Positions 8,621 to 17,510 of a stretch of 64,000 nt of DNA are shown here, in pieces; positions within the stretch are counted from its first letter, which is position 1, and each line of letters opens with the position of its first letter. The DNA comes from Bacillota bacterium (GTDB lineage: Bacteria; Bacillota; Dethiobacteria; DTU022). The DNA is taken from assembly GCA_030611385.1 (NCBI GenBank), contig JAUWPV010000003.1, positions 1 through 64,000 of the forward strand. Reading direction: 5' to 3'. Under the pieces are notes generated by a model, which saw only the letters and a program-made list of their open reading frames with translations, did no database searches and was not told where the DNA came from. The translations under genes were made by a program, and so were the position numbers.

Positions 8621-9597
8621 ATACATTTTGGCTGGATCGGCCGGTGCTGGTCACCGGGGCGAGCGGTTTTCTCGGCGGCTGGTTGGTCAGGCGCCTGCTT
8701 GAGGCCGGGGCCGATCTGGTCTGTCCGGTCCGCGACTGGGTACCCGGTTCGCAGCTGATCAAATCAGGTCTGACCGAGCAGGTCAACCTGGTGCGCGGTG
8801 ATATCACCGATCAGGACTTCATGGAGCGGGTTTTCGGCGAATATGAGGTGAAGACAGTCTTTCACCTGGCGGCCCAGACTATTGTGACGATAGCCAACTG
8901 CAACCCGGTTTCCACCTTCGAGAGTAATATCAGGGGCACCTGGAGCCTGCTGGAGGCCTCCAGGCGCAGTCCGTGCGTCGAACAGATGATAGTGGCCTCT
9001 TCCGACAAGGCCTATGGTGAGCACGACGTACTGCCCTACGCTGAGGATTTACCCCTGCGGGGCATCTACCCTTACGATGTCAGTAAAGCCTGTTCCGATC
9101 TTTTGGCCCAAAGTTATTACGCTACGTACAGCCTCCCGGTGGTGATTACCCGCTGCGGTAATTTTTACGGCGGCGGTGATCTGAACTGGAATCGCATTGT
9201 TCCGGGGACAATCCGCGCGGTGCTGCGGGGAGAGAACCCGGTGATCCGCTCAGACGGCCAGTATATCCGCGATTATTTCTATATCGAGGATGGCGCGGCG
9301 GCGTATATGCTGCTGGCGGAGAAGCTCGCTGAAACGCCGGAGTTGGCCGGAGAGGCCTTCAATTTCTCCAATGAAATCCAGCTGACCGTGTTAGAATTGG
9401 TCGAAATGATTCTTAAGGTGATGGATTCGGATTTGCGACCGGTTGTGCTTGGGGAGGCAGCCCACGAGATCAGACACCAGTATCTCAGTGCGAAGAAGGC
9501 CTGCCACCTGCTCGGTTGGGCCCCGCTATTCAGCATCGAGGAAGCCCTGGCGCGGACCGTGGAATGGTACAGGGAGTTTTTAGCGGATGTTCGTTAA
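8605..9597 (+). CDS. rfbG: CDP-glucose 4,6-dehydratase
   Basis: A 330-residue extended SDR converting CDP-glucose to CDP-4-keto-6-deoxyglucose. The NAD motif [15 protein letters not shown] is at residues 17-31, AAQTIV follows beta-4, and the catalytic Tyr-Lys pair is in [11 protein letters not shown]. The GTG start at 8605 lies inside the end of rfbF, after GGAAAGG. Assignment rests on family resemblance plus the adjoining cytidylyltransferase. The 4-keto product is the natural substrate for the upstream C-methyltransferase, epimerase and reductase-type genes. Confidence 0.9.
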   Translation: MEDLVNTFWLDRPVLVTGASGFLGGWLVRRLLEAGADLVCPVRDWVPGSQLIKSGLTEQVNLVRGDITDQDFMERVFGEYEVKTVFHLAAQTIVTIANCNPVSTFESNIRGTWSLLEASRRSPCVEQMIVASSDKAYGEHDVLPYAEDLPLRGIYPYDVSKACSDLLAQSYYATYSLPVVITRCGNFYGGGDLNWNRIVPGTIRAVLRGENPVIRSDGQYIRDYFYIEDGAAAYMLLAEKLAETPELAGEAFNFSNEIQLTVLELVEMILKVMDSDLRPVVLGEAAHEIRHQYLSAKKACHLLGWAPLFSIEEALARTVEWYREFLADVR

Positions 9598-10396
9598 CAT
9601 TTTGGTCGCTACCATCGATGAGGGAATTGGGCGAGTCGAAAATATACTGCTTGATCCCCGCCCTGATCTTAAATATATCATTTCGCACCAGGTGACCGCT
9701 GAACGTTTTAGAGCCGTGCCCGGGGCGCTGCAGCGCAGCGACGTAGTGGTTAGCCAGATCGAGGGCCGCGGGCTTTGCCGCAATCGCAACAATGCCCTGG
9801 CCATGGCCAGTGGCGATATTGTGGTGTTAGCTGATGACGACGTTCGCTATTGTGTGGAAAATATTAAGACTGTATTGGATGCATTTGAGGCCGATCGGGA
9901 GATGGATGTAGCCTGCTTTAAAATTGCCACCCCCGCAGGGGAACCCGAATATAAAGAGTATACCGAATATCCATATTTATTAAATGATCAAAGCCATCAC
10001 TATATCTCATCGCTGGAAATAGTTTTTCGGCGCAAGGTAATAAAAGCCAAGGGCATCGCTTTTGATGAGCGTTTCGGATTAGGCAGTAAACTGGATAGTT
10101 TCGGCGAAGAGGCTGTCTTTATTCATGATTGCGTTCAGGCCGGTATTAAAGTGAAGTATATACCGGAATACTTGGTTGAGCATGCTGTACTAAGTTCGAT
10201 CAAGGCGATCGGCAGGTTTGCGACGTCAAACAATGTTTTCAAGGGAGCCTACGATGCCCGCCGCTACGGTTGGAAGGCTATACCAGCCGCTTTTTACGAC
10301 GCAGTGCGGCTGAGGCCTGAGCTGATCGCCCTGAAGAAAAACCCACTGGAATACCTGGGAGAACGCCTCCGGGGCGCTGCCTATATCTACAGGTAA
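9587..10396 (+). CDS. GT2-family glycosyltransferase
   Basis: A 269-residue protein with a GT-A fold: an ILVATIDEG start, [16 protein letters not shown] before the nucleotide-binding motif LADDDV (about residue 80), and FGEEAVF as the likely acceptor/catalytic acidic motif. No membrane segment is seen. The ATG at 9587 lies inside the last codons of rfbG, so translation is probably coupled. It likely transfers one sugar, perhaps the CDP-derived deoxysugar, to the growing repeat unit. Donor and acceptor cannot be read from sequence. Confidence 0.85.
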   Translation: MFVNILVATIDEGIGRVENILLDPRPDLKYIISHQVTAERFRAVPGALQRSDVVVSQIEGRGLCRNRNNALAMASGDIVVLADDDVRYCVENIKTVLDAFEADREMDVACFKIATPAGEPEYKEYTEYPYLLNDQSHHYISSLEIVFRRKVIKAKGIAFDERFGLGSKLDSFGEEAVFIHDCVQAGIKVKYIPEYLVEHAVLSSIKAIGRFATSNNVFKGAYDARRYGWKAIPAAFYDAVRLRPELIALKKNPLEYLGERLRGAAYIYR

Positions 10397-10408
10397 AATA
10401 GGGAAAGG

Positions 10409-11392
10409 ATGAGTGCTGTTTTGGGTTCTCTGGTCAGCGTGCTATTGCCGGTTTATAATGGGGAGGCTTTTGTGCGGGATGCTATTGAAAGTGTCCTGGA
10501 GCAGGACTACGACAACTTCGAATTCGTTATTGTCGATAACGCCTCAACTGACAAAACAGCTGCTATTATCGCTGACTACAGCGATGACGGGCGGATCAGG
10601 GTAATCCACAATAATAAAACACTGCCCCGGCTAGAAAATTTTGCTAAAGCTTTTGCCTCTGCATCCAGCATGAGCGCCTGGTTTAAGTTCATTGGTGATG
10701 ACGATCGCCTGCTTCCGGATTGCCTTGCCGAGATGGTCCGCGCGGGCGAGCAGCACGATAATGTCGGCCTGGTTTGCTCGTACTATTTTAATGGAGAGAG
10801 CCTGGTGACCGGGGTGCTGTCGGAAGATGATGAACTGATCTGCGGACCGTTTATTCTGCGCAAGATGCTGCTCGATCCGAAGGCTCGGTCAACAATATTT
10901 TCTCCGTCTGCGGTGATGATTTCTCCCCGGGCCTACCGGGAAATGGGCGGATTTCGCACCGATCTGCTTCATGCCGACGCCGAACTATTTTACCGTATCC
11001 TGAATCAATATAATTTAGCTTATGTCCATAAGCCGTTGACGTGTATCGGTTATCATAGCGGTTCGGGCCAGGCGGACAGCACTGCCCGCGGTTTTACTTT
11101 TGCCGAAGCCTACCTGATTCGCTACCGTAATTTAAAGTTGTATGATCAGGTAAAACTTAACTTGTTGGAAGTGGAAAAGGTTAAAAATAACCTGGCTAAT
11201 GATTCCGCCGGGTTTATGTTGGCGCGATTGGCTAAAGGTGACTTTAAGACTGCATTTGGTCACCTGCGCGCTATTCCGTTATCAGCTGTTTACCACCTGA
11301 CGCTTAGTTTTTGCTATTTCACTTTCCTGGCGATAAAGAAGCTTATTCGCCGCGAACCGATCCGCCTGCTAACCAGGGAGCGTCAGCCGTAG
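10409..11392 (+). CDS. GT2-family glycosyltransferase
   Basis: A 327-residue inverting GT-A transferase: VSVLLPVYNGEAFVRDAIES at the N-terminus, VIVDNASTDKT, IGDDDRLLPD as the DxD metal/nucleotide motif, and HADAELFYRI. The C-terminal 60 residues are amphipathic to hydrophobic (YHLTLSFCYFTFLAIKK) and probably sit on the membrane. It is 12 bases after the previous transferase gene, in the same run. It probably adds a sugar to the lipid-linked oligosaccharide; the specific sugar is unknown. Confidence 0.85.
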   Translation: MSAVLGSLVSVLLPVYNGEAFVRDAIESVLEQDYDNFEFVIVDNASTDKTAAIIADYSDDGRIRVIHNNKTLPRLENFAKAFASASSMSAWFKFIGDDDRLLPDCLAEMVRAGEQHDNVGLVCSYYFNGESLVTGVLSEDDELICGPFILRKMLLDPKARSTIFSPSAVMISPRAYREMGGFRTDLLHADAELFYRILNQYNLAYVHKPLTCIGYHSGSGQADSTARGFTFAEAYLIRYRNLKLYDQVKLNLLEVEKVKNNLANDSAGFMLARLAKGDFKTAFGHLRAIPLSAVYHLTLSFCYFTFLAIKKLIRREPIRLLTRERQP

Positions 11393-11425
11393 ATAGTATG
11401 CCTTTAAACAATGGAGGTTCAGATC

Positions 11426-12448
11426 ATGTTTAAGGATAAGACACTACTGATAACCGGTGGAACAGGTAGCTTTGGCAATGCTGTTCTGGATAGATTTATA
11501 AATTCTGATATTGGTGAGATCAGGATATTCTCAAGGGATGAGAAAAAGCAGGATACTATGCGCAAAAAATACAATAGCAATAAAGTTAGATTTTACCTGG
11601 GCACTGTCCGGGATCTGCAAAGTGTTAGAAACGTTATGCACGGGGTTGATTATATTTTTCATGCTGCTGCTTTAAAACAGGTGCCATCCTGTGAATTTTT
11701 CCCCATTGAAGCGGTTAATACTAATATATTGGGAACTGAAAATGTTTTAACAGCTGCCATCGAAGAGGGTGTTCGTAAAGTTGTATGCCTTTCAACAGAC
11801 AAGGCAGCTTACCCTGTAAATGCTATGGGTATATCAAAAGCGATGATGGAGAAAGTTTTCACTGCAAAGTCAAGAACTGTTTCATCGAGCAGAACCCTTA
11901 TTTGCGGAGTTCGTTATGGGAATGTAATCTGTTCCCGCGGCTCGGTAATTCCCTTGTTTATTGAACAAATAAAAAAAGGAGAGAACATAACTCTGACCGA
12001 TCCGAAGATGACTCGTTTTATGATGAGTCTTGATGAAGCGATCGATTTGATATTATATGCATTCCAGAATGCTGAAACTGGAGATTTGATGATTCAAAAA
12101 GCAAATTCCTGCTATATCGGAGATTTGGTCCAAGTGGTAAAAGAAATATTTAATGCAGACAATCAGATTGATATTATTGGAACCCGCCACGGAGAAAAAG
12201 TACACGAAGTGTTACTGACCAGGGAAGAATCCGCGAAAGCGATTGATCTGGGCAATTTCTATCGGGTACCTGCTGATAACCGGGATTTAAACTATGCAAT
12301 TTATTTTGAAGAAGGATCCGCTAAGTTTACCACAGCAGTTGAATACAATTCGAACAATACCAGGATTCTAACGGTTAATGAAATTAAAGAGAAATTGTTA
12401 AGCTTAAATGTGATTCAGGAAGAGTTGGCTAGCTGGAAGGGTCGGTAG
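11426..12448 (+). CDS. capE: UDP-N-acetylglucosamine 4,6-dehydratase/5-epimerase (CapE/FnlA type)
   Basis: A 340-residue enzyme starting the UDP-L-FucNAc route from UDP-GlcNAc. TGGTGSFGNAVLDRF is the NADP motif, and STDKAAYPVNAMGISKAMME carries the Met-x3-Lys that replaces the usual SDR Tyr-x3-Lys in inverting CapE/FlaA1-type dehydratases. The ATG at 11426 has GGAGG 8 bases upstream. The gene is visibly richer in A+T than its neighbours, suggesting transfer. The downstream partner capF is incomplete and capG (2-epimerase) is absent, so this gene may feed another pathway or be left over. Confidence 0.88.
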   Translation: MFKDKTLLITGGTGSFGNAVLDRFINSDIGEIRIFSRDEKKQDTMRKKYNSNKVRFYLGTVRDLQSVRNVMHGVDYIFHAAALKQVPSCEFFPIEAVNTNILGTENVLTAAIEEGVRKVVCLSTDKAAYPVNAMGISKAMMEKVFTAKSRTVSSSRTLICGVRYGNVICSRGSVIPLFIEQIKKGENITLTDPKMTRFMMSLDEAIDLILYAFQNAETGDLMIQKANSCYIGDLVQVVKEIFNADNQIDIIGTRHGEKVHEVLLTREESAKAIDLGNFYRVPADNRDLNYAIYFEEGSAKFTTAVEYNSNNTRILTVNEIKEKLLSLNVIQEELASWKGR

Positions 12449-12452
12449 AGTC

Positions 12453-13202
12453 ATGAAGATACTGGTAACCGGGGCAAATGGTTTTATTGGGAGAAACCTG
12501 ATTGAAGAGTTGGCGAAAAATGAAGAAGTAGAAATATTGCGGTATTATAAAGGTACCGATCGACAAATGCTTCAATATTTTACCAGAGTATGCGATTTTA
12601 TATTTCATTTGGCAGCTGTTCACCGGCCTAAAAATAAATCAGAGTTCGAGAAAGTAAATTACTATTTATTTGCTGATTTGCTGGCAATGTTGAGATCAAA
12701 CAATAACTCTTGTCCGGTTTTACTGGTTTCTTCTGTACTGACTAATCAGCACTCTGGCTATGGTGAAAGTAAGCTTGCCGCCGAGAAAGCACTAAGGGAA
12801 CATGCCGCACAGATAAATTCGAATGCAATAATTTATCGGCTGACAAATACCTTTGGCCGGTATGCAAAACCAAATAATCATTCTGTAGTGGCTACTTTTT
12901 GCTACAATATTGCTCATGGACTGCCAATCGTGATCAATGACCCAAAACATATTATGAGGTTATACTATATAAATGACGTAATCGTTTCATTCATTGCTCA
13001 TATTGATCATTATGTTGAACCTGATCCAGATGGTTTCTATCGGTTACCTAAAGAGTTGGAATATGAAATAACTTTGCAAGAGTTGGCCGATAAAATATAT
13101 TCAATTAAGGCTGGCGTTGATGAGGGTTTAGCTTCCGCAATTGCTGACGAATTGAGTAGGAAGTTGCATGATACTTACTTGAGTTATATTGCTTGTGGAT
13201 GA
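12453..13202 (+). CDS. capF: CapF/FnlB-like NAD-dependent reductase, SDR domain only (truncated)
   Basis: A 249-residue protein matching the SDR half of CapF/FnlB: TGANGFIGRNLIEEL, HLAAVHRPK, SSVLTNQHSGYGESKLAAE with Tyr-x3-Lys, and FGRYAKPNNHSVVATFCYNI. CapF is normally about 370 residues with a C-terminal cupin. Here the frame stops right after LHDTYLSYIACG, at the place (TYLSYLP in other CapF) where the cupin would begin. The upstream part is intact and in frame, so this looks like a 3' deletion or recombination junction near 13190. It shares the AT-rich composition of capE and begins 4 bases after it. Activity without the cupin is doubtful. Confidence 0.8.
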   Translation: MKILVTGANGFIGRNLIEELAKNEEVEILRYYKGTDRQMLQYFTRVCDFIFHLAAVHRPKNKSEFEKVNYYLFADLLAMLRSNNNSCPVLLVSSVLTNQHSGYGESKLAAEKALREHAAQINSNAIIYRLTNTFGRYAKPNNHSVVATFCYNIAHGLPIVINDPKHIMRLYYINDVIVSFIAHIDHYVEPDPDGFYRLPKELEYEITLQELADKIYSIKAGVDEGLASAIADELSRKLHDTYLSYIACG

Positions 13203-13230
13203 TTTTCAGTAACGACTGGAGGGAAAGGCG

Positions 13231-13791
13231 ATTATCGTCGAGCAAAAAATTCTTTATGTTAGCAACAAAGCATGGACTGATCCCAAAGAAGAGCACATCA
13301 TGATCGAACTGCTTTCCGGTTCAAACGATGTTATCTGGATCAACCCTTTTGGACCGATTAACGGTCCGATTCTACCGAATATCTATGAAGCAAAAGAGAG
13401 TCTGACTGTTTATCATCCGGGAATGAACTTTCTCGCCATGCCGTCACTGATGCTGCTGAATGAGAAGCGGCGCTTGCTGCAGGTGGTTATATACCTGATT
13501 GGCAGAGACTTTGAGCCCGACCTTGTTTTTATGGATGACCCGCTGGCCAGATGCTTCGCTGTTCATTACGGAAAGCGTGGGGCACTGACCCTTTATTATG
13601 CCGGCGAAACAGACAAAGAAGACTATCCCGGTGCAGAAAGAAACCAGCTGGCCGAAGCGGTCGACCTGGTTTACAAGCCGGGCAAGCTGCATGCTGAAAT
13701 AACAGAAGAAGATTTTATAGCTGCTTTATATAAACGTTTAGAAGAGATCAGCCGTTTAATTGACGCAAAAAAGGCTGAAGTTGTTGTTTGA
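13231..13791 (+). CDS. Half-size glycosyltransferase-like protein (probable ATT start)
   Basis: About 186 residues resembling the N-terminal acceptor domain of a GT-B glycosyltransferase: ILYVSNKAWTDPKEEHIM, NDVIWINPFGP, and LAEAVDLVYKPGKL at the end of the domain. No second Rossmann domain with a donor-binding loop follows. The first ATG (13300) would remove the first strand; the upstream frame is open and an ATT at 13231 lies 7 bases after GGAGGG. It may be a truncated remnant next to the truncated capF, or a stand-alone half that pairs with another protein. Confidence 0.6.
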   Translation: MIVEQKILYVSNKAWTDPKEEHIMIELLSGSNDVIWINPFGPINGPILPNIYEAKESLTVYHPGMNFLAMPSLMLLNEKRRLLQVVIYLIGRDFEPDLVFMDDPLARCFAVHYGKRGALTLYYAGETDKEDYPGAERNQLAEAVDLVYKPGKLHAEITEEDFIAALYKRLEEISRLIDAKKAEVVV

Positions 13792-13845
13792 TGAGATTAA
13801 CAGCTTTCTAAATTCGAAAATCTGCCAGTAGGAGCGCTGCCTTCT

Positions 13846-15366
13846 TTGCCTACGACCAGGGATAATTCCCCAATCACCCTTTCCGAAATAGAGGCCGGTT
13901 TCAGTTTTAAGAAACTATTTTCCGACGTTGCTGTTTACAGCTCGGGAAATCTGCTGATAAAAGGCCTGTCGCTTATCTCGGCCCCGATTTTTACGCGCAT
14001 TTTTGAGCCCGCCCAGTATGGCGCCTGGAGTTTTGTTAACATTATGGTCACCTTTATGACCGGCATTTTGCTGCTGGGCGGCGATAATGCCTACACCCGC
14101 TATTTTTTTCAGTGTAAAACTGAAGAGGAAAAACAGACTCTGACAGCGACCTGGTTCTCATTTTTAGCCTTCTGGAGCATTATTGTTATGCTGGCAGTTT
14201 TACCTTTCAGCAAAACACTCGCTTCCTGGATGCTCGGTAGCGATAATTATCTGGCGGCCTGGGTGATTGGACTCGCTTCCAGCCCGCTGGCGATGATGAA
14301 CCTGAGCATGTCACAGGCCCTGCGCAACCGTTTTCGTGCGAAAACATTCGCAGTGCTTAACATTCTCACAGCTGTTTTGACAATAGCTTTTTCGGTCACT
14401 TTTGTGCTTATTTTTAAATTTGGAGTGGCTGGGGCGCTACTCGGAGCGGCAGTCGCCTCACTGGTGATGATTCCGCTACGGTTCTGGACTATTCGGGATC
14501 TGCTCAGCCGACGGTTTTCACTGCAATTTCTAAAAAAACTGCTTATTTTCGGCCTGCCCCTGGTACCGATGAATATTGCTTTCTGGCTTTTCAGCAATGC
14601 CGACCGGTTGATGCTGGCCCGCTTGGCCTCTCTGGAAGAGGTTGGTCTCTACGCCATTGCCGCGGCAATGGCGGCAGTTCTGATGCTGTTGCAAAATGCG
14701 GTCGGTCAATCGTGGCTGCCGCACGCAATAAAAGTTTATGAAGAAAATTATGATTACGCGGCACGGGTTTTTAGCCGGACGATGGTCTTTCTGCTGGCCA
14801 CATCCGGCATGATTATAACCGCTTTTGTCGCCCTGTCCCAGGAAGTGCTCTTTATTTTAGTACCGCCGGCCTATTACGGTTCTTTCTGGGCCATTCCTTT
14901 GCTCGCGGTGGGTTTCTTATTTTTCACCAGTGCTCATGTTTCAGTTGTAGCGATCATGGTTAAAAATAAGACAATTTACATCATGTTTGCCTGCTGGTTG
15001 ATTGCCGCCGCCAATATTGGCTTAAATATGCTCTTGATTCCGCGTTTCGGCCTGGTGGGCGCCGGGGCGGCGACCGGTATTTCATATATCTTCTTTTCTT
15101 TGAGCTACGCCCTGATTTCGCGGAGGCTCTGGCCGGTAGCTTACCCGGGAAAAGTCATTACCGGATTACTGGTTGTTCCTTTAATAGCGATCGGCCTTGT
15201 AGTTTTGATTGCTTATGCCGGTCCGGATATTTGGATTAACTTTGCCTTAAAGTTGGTAGTGGTGGCACTTTGTGGGGGCGGATTGCTGCTGATCGTCGGC
15301 CGGGCTGAAGGGGTTAGCCCGGGTGATCTTGTGCGGATCGGAAAAGGTTTGATCAGGAGAAAATGA
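13846..15366 (+). CDS. Wzx-type polysaccharide flippase
   Basis: A 506-residue integral membrane protein of the MOP/polysaccharide-biosynthesis superfamily with about 12-14 hydrophobic segments. The N-terminus contains SGNLLIKGLSLISAPIFTRIFEPAQYG, typical of Wzx/RfbX transporters that flip undecaprenyl-diphosphate-linked repeat units outward. The TTG start at 13846 has AGGAG about 11 bases upstream. It fits a Wzx-dependent assembly route with the initiating transferase at 18599, but no Wzy polymerase is recognisable in the window. Confidence 0.9.
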   Translation: MPTTRDNSPITLSEIEAGFSFKKLFSDVAVYSSGNLLIKGLSLISAPIFTRIFEPAQYGAWSFVNIMVTFMTGILLLGGDNAYTRYFFQCKTEEEKQTLTATWFSFLAFWSIIVMLAVLPFSKTLASWMLGSDNYLAAWVIGLASSPLAMMNLSMSQALRNRFRAKTFAVLNILTAVLTIAFSVTFVLIFKFGVAGALLGAAVASLVMIPLRFWTIRDLLSRRFSLQFLKKLLIFGLPLVPMNIAFWLFSNADRLMLARLASLEEVGLYAIAAAMAAVLMLLQNAVGQSWLPHAIKVYEENYDYAARVFSRTMVFLLATSGMIITAFVALSQEVLFILVPPAYYGSFWAIPLLAVGFLFFTSAHVSVVAIMVKNKTIYIMFACWLIAAANIGLNMLLIPRFGLVGAGAATGISYIFFSLSYALISRRLWPVAYPGKVITGLLVVPLIAIGLVVLIAYAGPDIWINFALKLVVVALCGGGLLLIVGRAEGVSPGDLVRIGKGLIRRK

Positions 15367-15450
15367 TTGGTTGCCTTAATAAGCAGTGTAAACCGAAACA
15401 GACTACAAGAAATAGAGAAGTTAATAATAGTGTATAATAGTCGATAAGAG

Positions 15451-15479
15451 TTGACAATACTTTAAGGTCATGTTAAAAT
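15451..15479 (+). promoter_or_regulatory. Sigma-A promoter for the HTH-Uma2 gene
   Basis: TTGACA (15451-15456), a 17-base spacer, then TAAAAT (15474-15479) with an extended TG two bases before the -10. Transcription would begin near 15486, almost on the GGAGG at 15486-15490, giving a very short leader. This promoter would separate this gene from the upstream polysaccharide run. Confidence 0.7.
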
Positions 15480-15496
15480 CAGGCCGGAGGTGGGTT

Positions 15497-16252
15497 ATGA
15501 GCGGCGAAAAGAATTTGATTACCGCTCACGAGCTGGCCAGGGCACTTGATCTTTCGGTCGAAACTATTTGGCGCTATACCAGGGAGAAGAAAATACCTTT
15601 CGTAGAGCTGGATGGCAAGCAGTATCGCTATCGGATGAATGATGTACTCAAAGCTCTGACTGTCTCCAGAGTCGGAGAAAGCCTGGCTGCATATGGCCAG
15701 GATCCTGAAAAGAAAATGACCTATCGCGATTACTGTGCGCTGCCGGAAGAGCCGGGTTACCGCTATGAAGTATTAGATGGGATCCTGGTTAAAGATCCTT
15801 CCCCGAACGTTTCGCACCAACGTGTTATACCCAGGCTGTGGCAGATACTGGATGACTATTATCGATCAATTGATCAGGAAGGCGAGGTCTTTCTGTCGCC
15901 ACTGGATGTAACCCTTGGTGATTATACCGTGGTGCAGCCGGATCTGTTTTATGTTTCGAGGCAGCAAAAAGAAATTGTCAGGCTGGAACGGATTGATGGT
16001 GCGCCTACCCTGGCAGTGGAAGTAATATCTCCTTCCAGTGGGCGTAAGGATCGCATGAAGAAGATGCGTATTTACCAGGAAGCGGGGGTGAAACACTACT
16101 GGTTGGTTGATCCGGCAGAAAAAACCTTCGAGTGTTTTTCATTGCACGACGGCCTCTATGCCCGGATTGCCGGTGGTATGGAAGATGAAGTCGTCGAGCA
16201 CCCGGAACTGGAAGGGTTGAAGATCGAACTGGGCCGGTTGTGGAAAGTGTAG
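15497..16252 (+). CDS. Uma2-family (DUF820) nuclease-fold protein with N-terminal excisionase-type HTH
   Basis: A 251-residue two-domain protein. Residues about 1-60 form a MerR/excisionase-like helix-turn-helix (LITAHELARALDLSVETIWRYTREKKI). The rest is a Uma2/DUF820 PD-(D/E)XK-like fold with YEVLDGILV, VQPDLFYV, APTLAVEVISPSS and KKMRIYQEAGVKHYWLVDP, including the Asp, Glu-x-Ile core. The ATG at 15497 has GGAGG 6 bases upstream. Uma2 proteins are widespread and poorly understood. The HTH fusion hints at a DNA-binding role. It interrupts the polysaccharide genes and has its own promoter, so it may be an insertion or a local regulator. Confidence 0.82.
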   Translation: MSGEKNLITAHELARALDLSVETIWRYTREKKIPFVELDGKQYRYRMNDVLKALTVSRVGESLAAYGQDPEKKMTYRDYCALPEEPGYRYEVLDGILVKDPSPNVSHQRVIPRLWQILDDYYRSIDQEGEVFLSPLDVTLGDYTVVQPDLFYVSRQQKEIVRLERIDGAPTLAVEVISPSSGRKDRMKKMRIYQEAGVKHYWLVDPAEKTFECFSLHDGLYARIAGGMEDEVVEHPELEGLKIELGRLWKV

Positions 16253-16322
16253 GAACATTGGTGAGATCGAAGGATAGAAATTGGTTAGAATTTAGGATTA
16301 GTTGTAGAAGGAGCCCAGCGTC

Positions 16323-17510
16323 GTGAAAGTTCTCTTTGCGGAATCGCACAATTTAGACCGACCCGATCCCCTGGGGTCGCACCAGTATATCCGCCTTTTT
16401 TCACAGACTGGTCACGATTGTCTATGGCTTGGCCCGGCGGTCAGTCCGCTGCATATCTTTAAGCCCGATAATTTGAACCGGCATCGTTTCAGAGTCTGGC
16501 GTGAGGGAGTCAGCGAAGTGGACGGTATCAGCTGGCTGGTGCCGCTGACGCTGCTCTTCTACTACAATCTGCCCCTGCTGCGCAGCCTCTACGCCGGCCG
16601 CAATCAATACCGTTTCTGCCTGCCACCTTTGGCCGGGCAGTTAAAACGGGCAGGTTTTGATACGGTAGATCTGCTCTGGTGTGCTGGTCCGGTTGCTTTG
16701 AGCCTGCTCGAACTGGTGCCGTATCGCCTGAGCTGTTACCGCCTGGCCGATCGTTTGGACCAGTTCCGTTGGATTCCGCCGAATGTCAGTGAACTCCAGA
16801 AAGAGATGATCAAACGGGTCGATTTTGTATTGGCCACCTCGCAAGCACTGTGGGAATGGGCAAGGACGGTTAGAAAAGAAGATGTCTATTATCTGTCGAA
16901 TGGGGTCAGCGAAATTTTTTTTCATCAGAATATTGTTCGGCCGGATGATTTTCCAATTGACGGACGGCCGGTGGCAATATATGTCGGCACTCTGGACACC
17001 CGGTTTGACATGGAGACATTGGCTCATGCTGTGCGGACGATGCCGGAAATACATTTTTTGATGATCGGTCCGCTGACCTTTACAGAATTAGAATCAGGCT
17101 TACAGGCTTTGCAGGAAGAAGACAATTTTACCTGGTTGGGCGTAAAAGAATATACAGCGCTTCCCGCCTATTTGCAGCAAAGCGCAGTTGGCATAATCCC
17201 CTTTCACCTGAACGAACTGACTGAAGCAGTCAACCCGATCAAATATTACGAGTACCTGGCCAGCGGCCTGCCGGTGGTGGCTCCACCGATGCGTGAGCTG
17301 ATCGCTATGGCGGGGCCGCTGTCTAGTTATCGTGACCGCGATGGATTCTGTGCTGCTCTGAAAAAGGCCTTGGCAGGGCGGGACGAAGGACGAACCGGTT
17401 ATGTCGATTTCGCCAAAAAACATACCTGGAAGAGTCGTTTTGAAGAGATAATGAAGATTATGGAAGATAAACTTGTGGCCTCTGCCGACACCGGGGGTGG
17501 AGAAGAATAG
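16323..17510 (+). CDS. GT-B glycosyltransferase (GT4-like)
   Basis: A 395-residue protein, with a GTG start at 16323 after AAGGAG. The N-terminal domain contains the ESHNLDRPDPLGSHQY loop and DLLWCAGPVALSLLE. The C-terminal Rossmann domain has YVGTLDTRFDMETLAHAV, LGVKEYTALPAYLQQSAVGIIPF and NPIKYYEYLASGLPVVAPP, the last being the nucleotide-sugar-binding loop. It probably acts at the cytoplasmic membrane face in repeat-unit assembly. It abuts the next transferase gene directly. Sugar specificity unknown. Confidence 0.85.
   Translation: MKVLFAESHNLDRPDPLGSHQYIRLFSQTGHDCLWLGPAVSPLHIFKPDNLNRHRFRVWREGVSEVDGISWLVPLTLLFYYNLPLLRSLYAGRNQYRFCLPPLAGQLKRAGFDTVDLLWCAGPVALSLLELVPYRLSCYRLADRLDQFRWIPPNVSELQKEMIKRVDFVLATSQALWEWARTVRKEDVYYLSNGVSEIFFHQNIVRPDDFPIDGRPVAIYVGTLDTRFDMETLAHAVRTMPEIHFLMIGPLTFTELESGLQALQEEDNFTWLGVKEYTALPAYLQQSAVGIIPFHLNELTEAVNPIKYYEYLASGLPVVAPPMRELIAMAGPLSSYRDRDGFCAALKKALAGRDEGRTGYVDFAKKHTWKSRFEEIMKIMEDKLVASADTGGGEE

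Noticed and set aside
12453-13202. Annotation as full CapF
   Set aside because: The C-terminal cupin domain is absent and no in-frame continuation is seen.
15470-16252. Uma2 gene as part of an insertion sequence
   Set aside because: No transposase, terminal inverted repeats or target duplication are visible around it.
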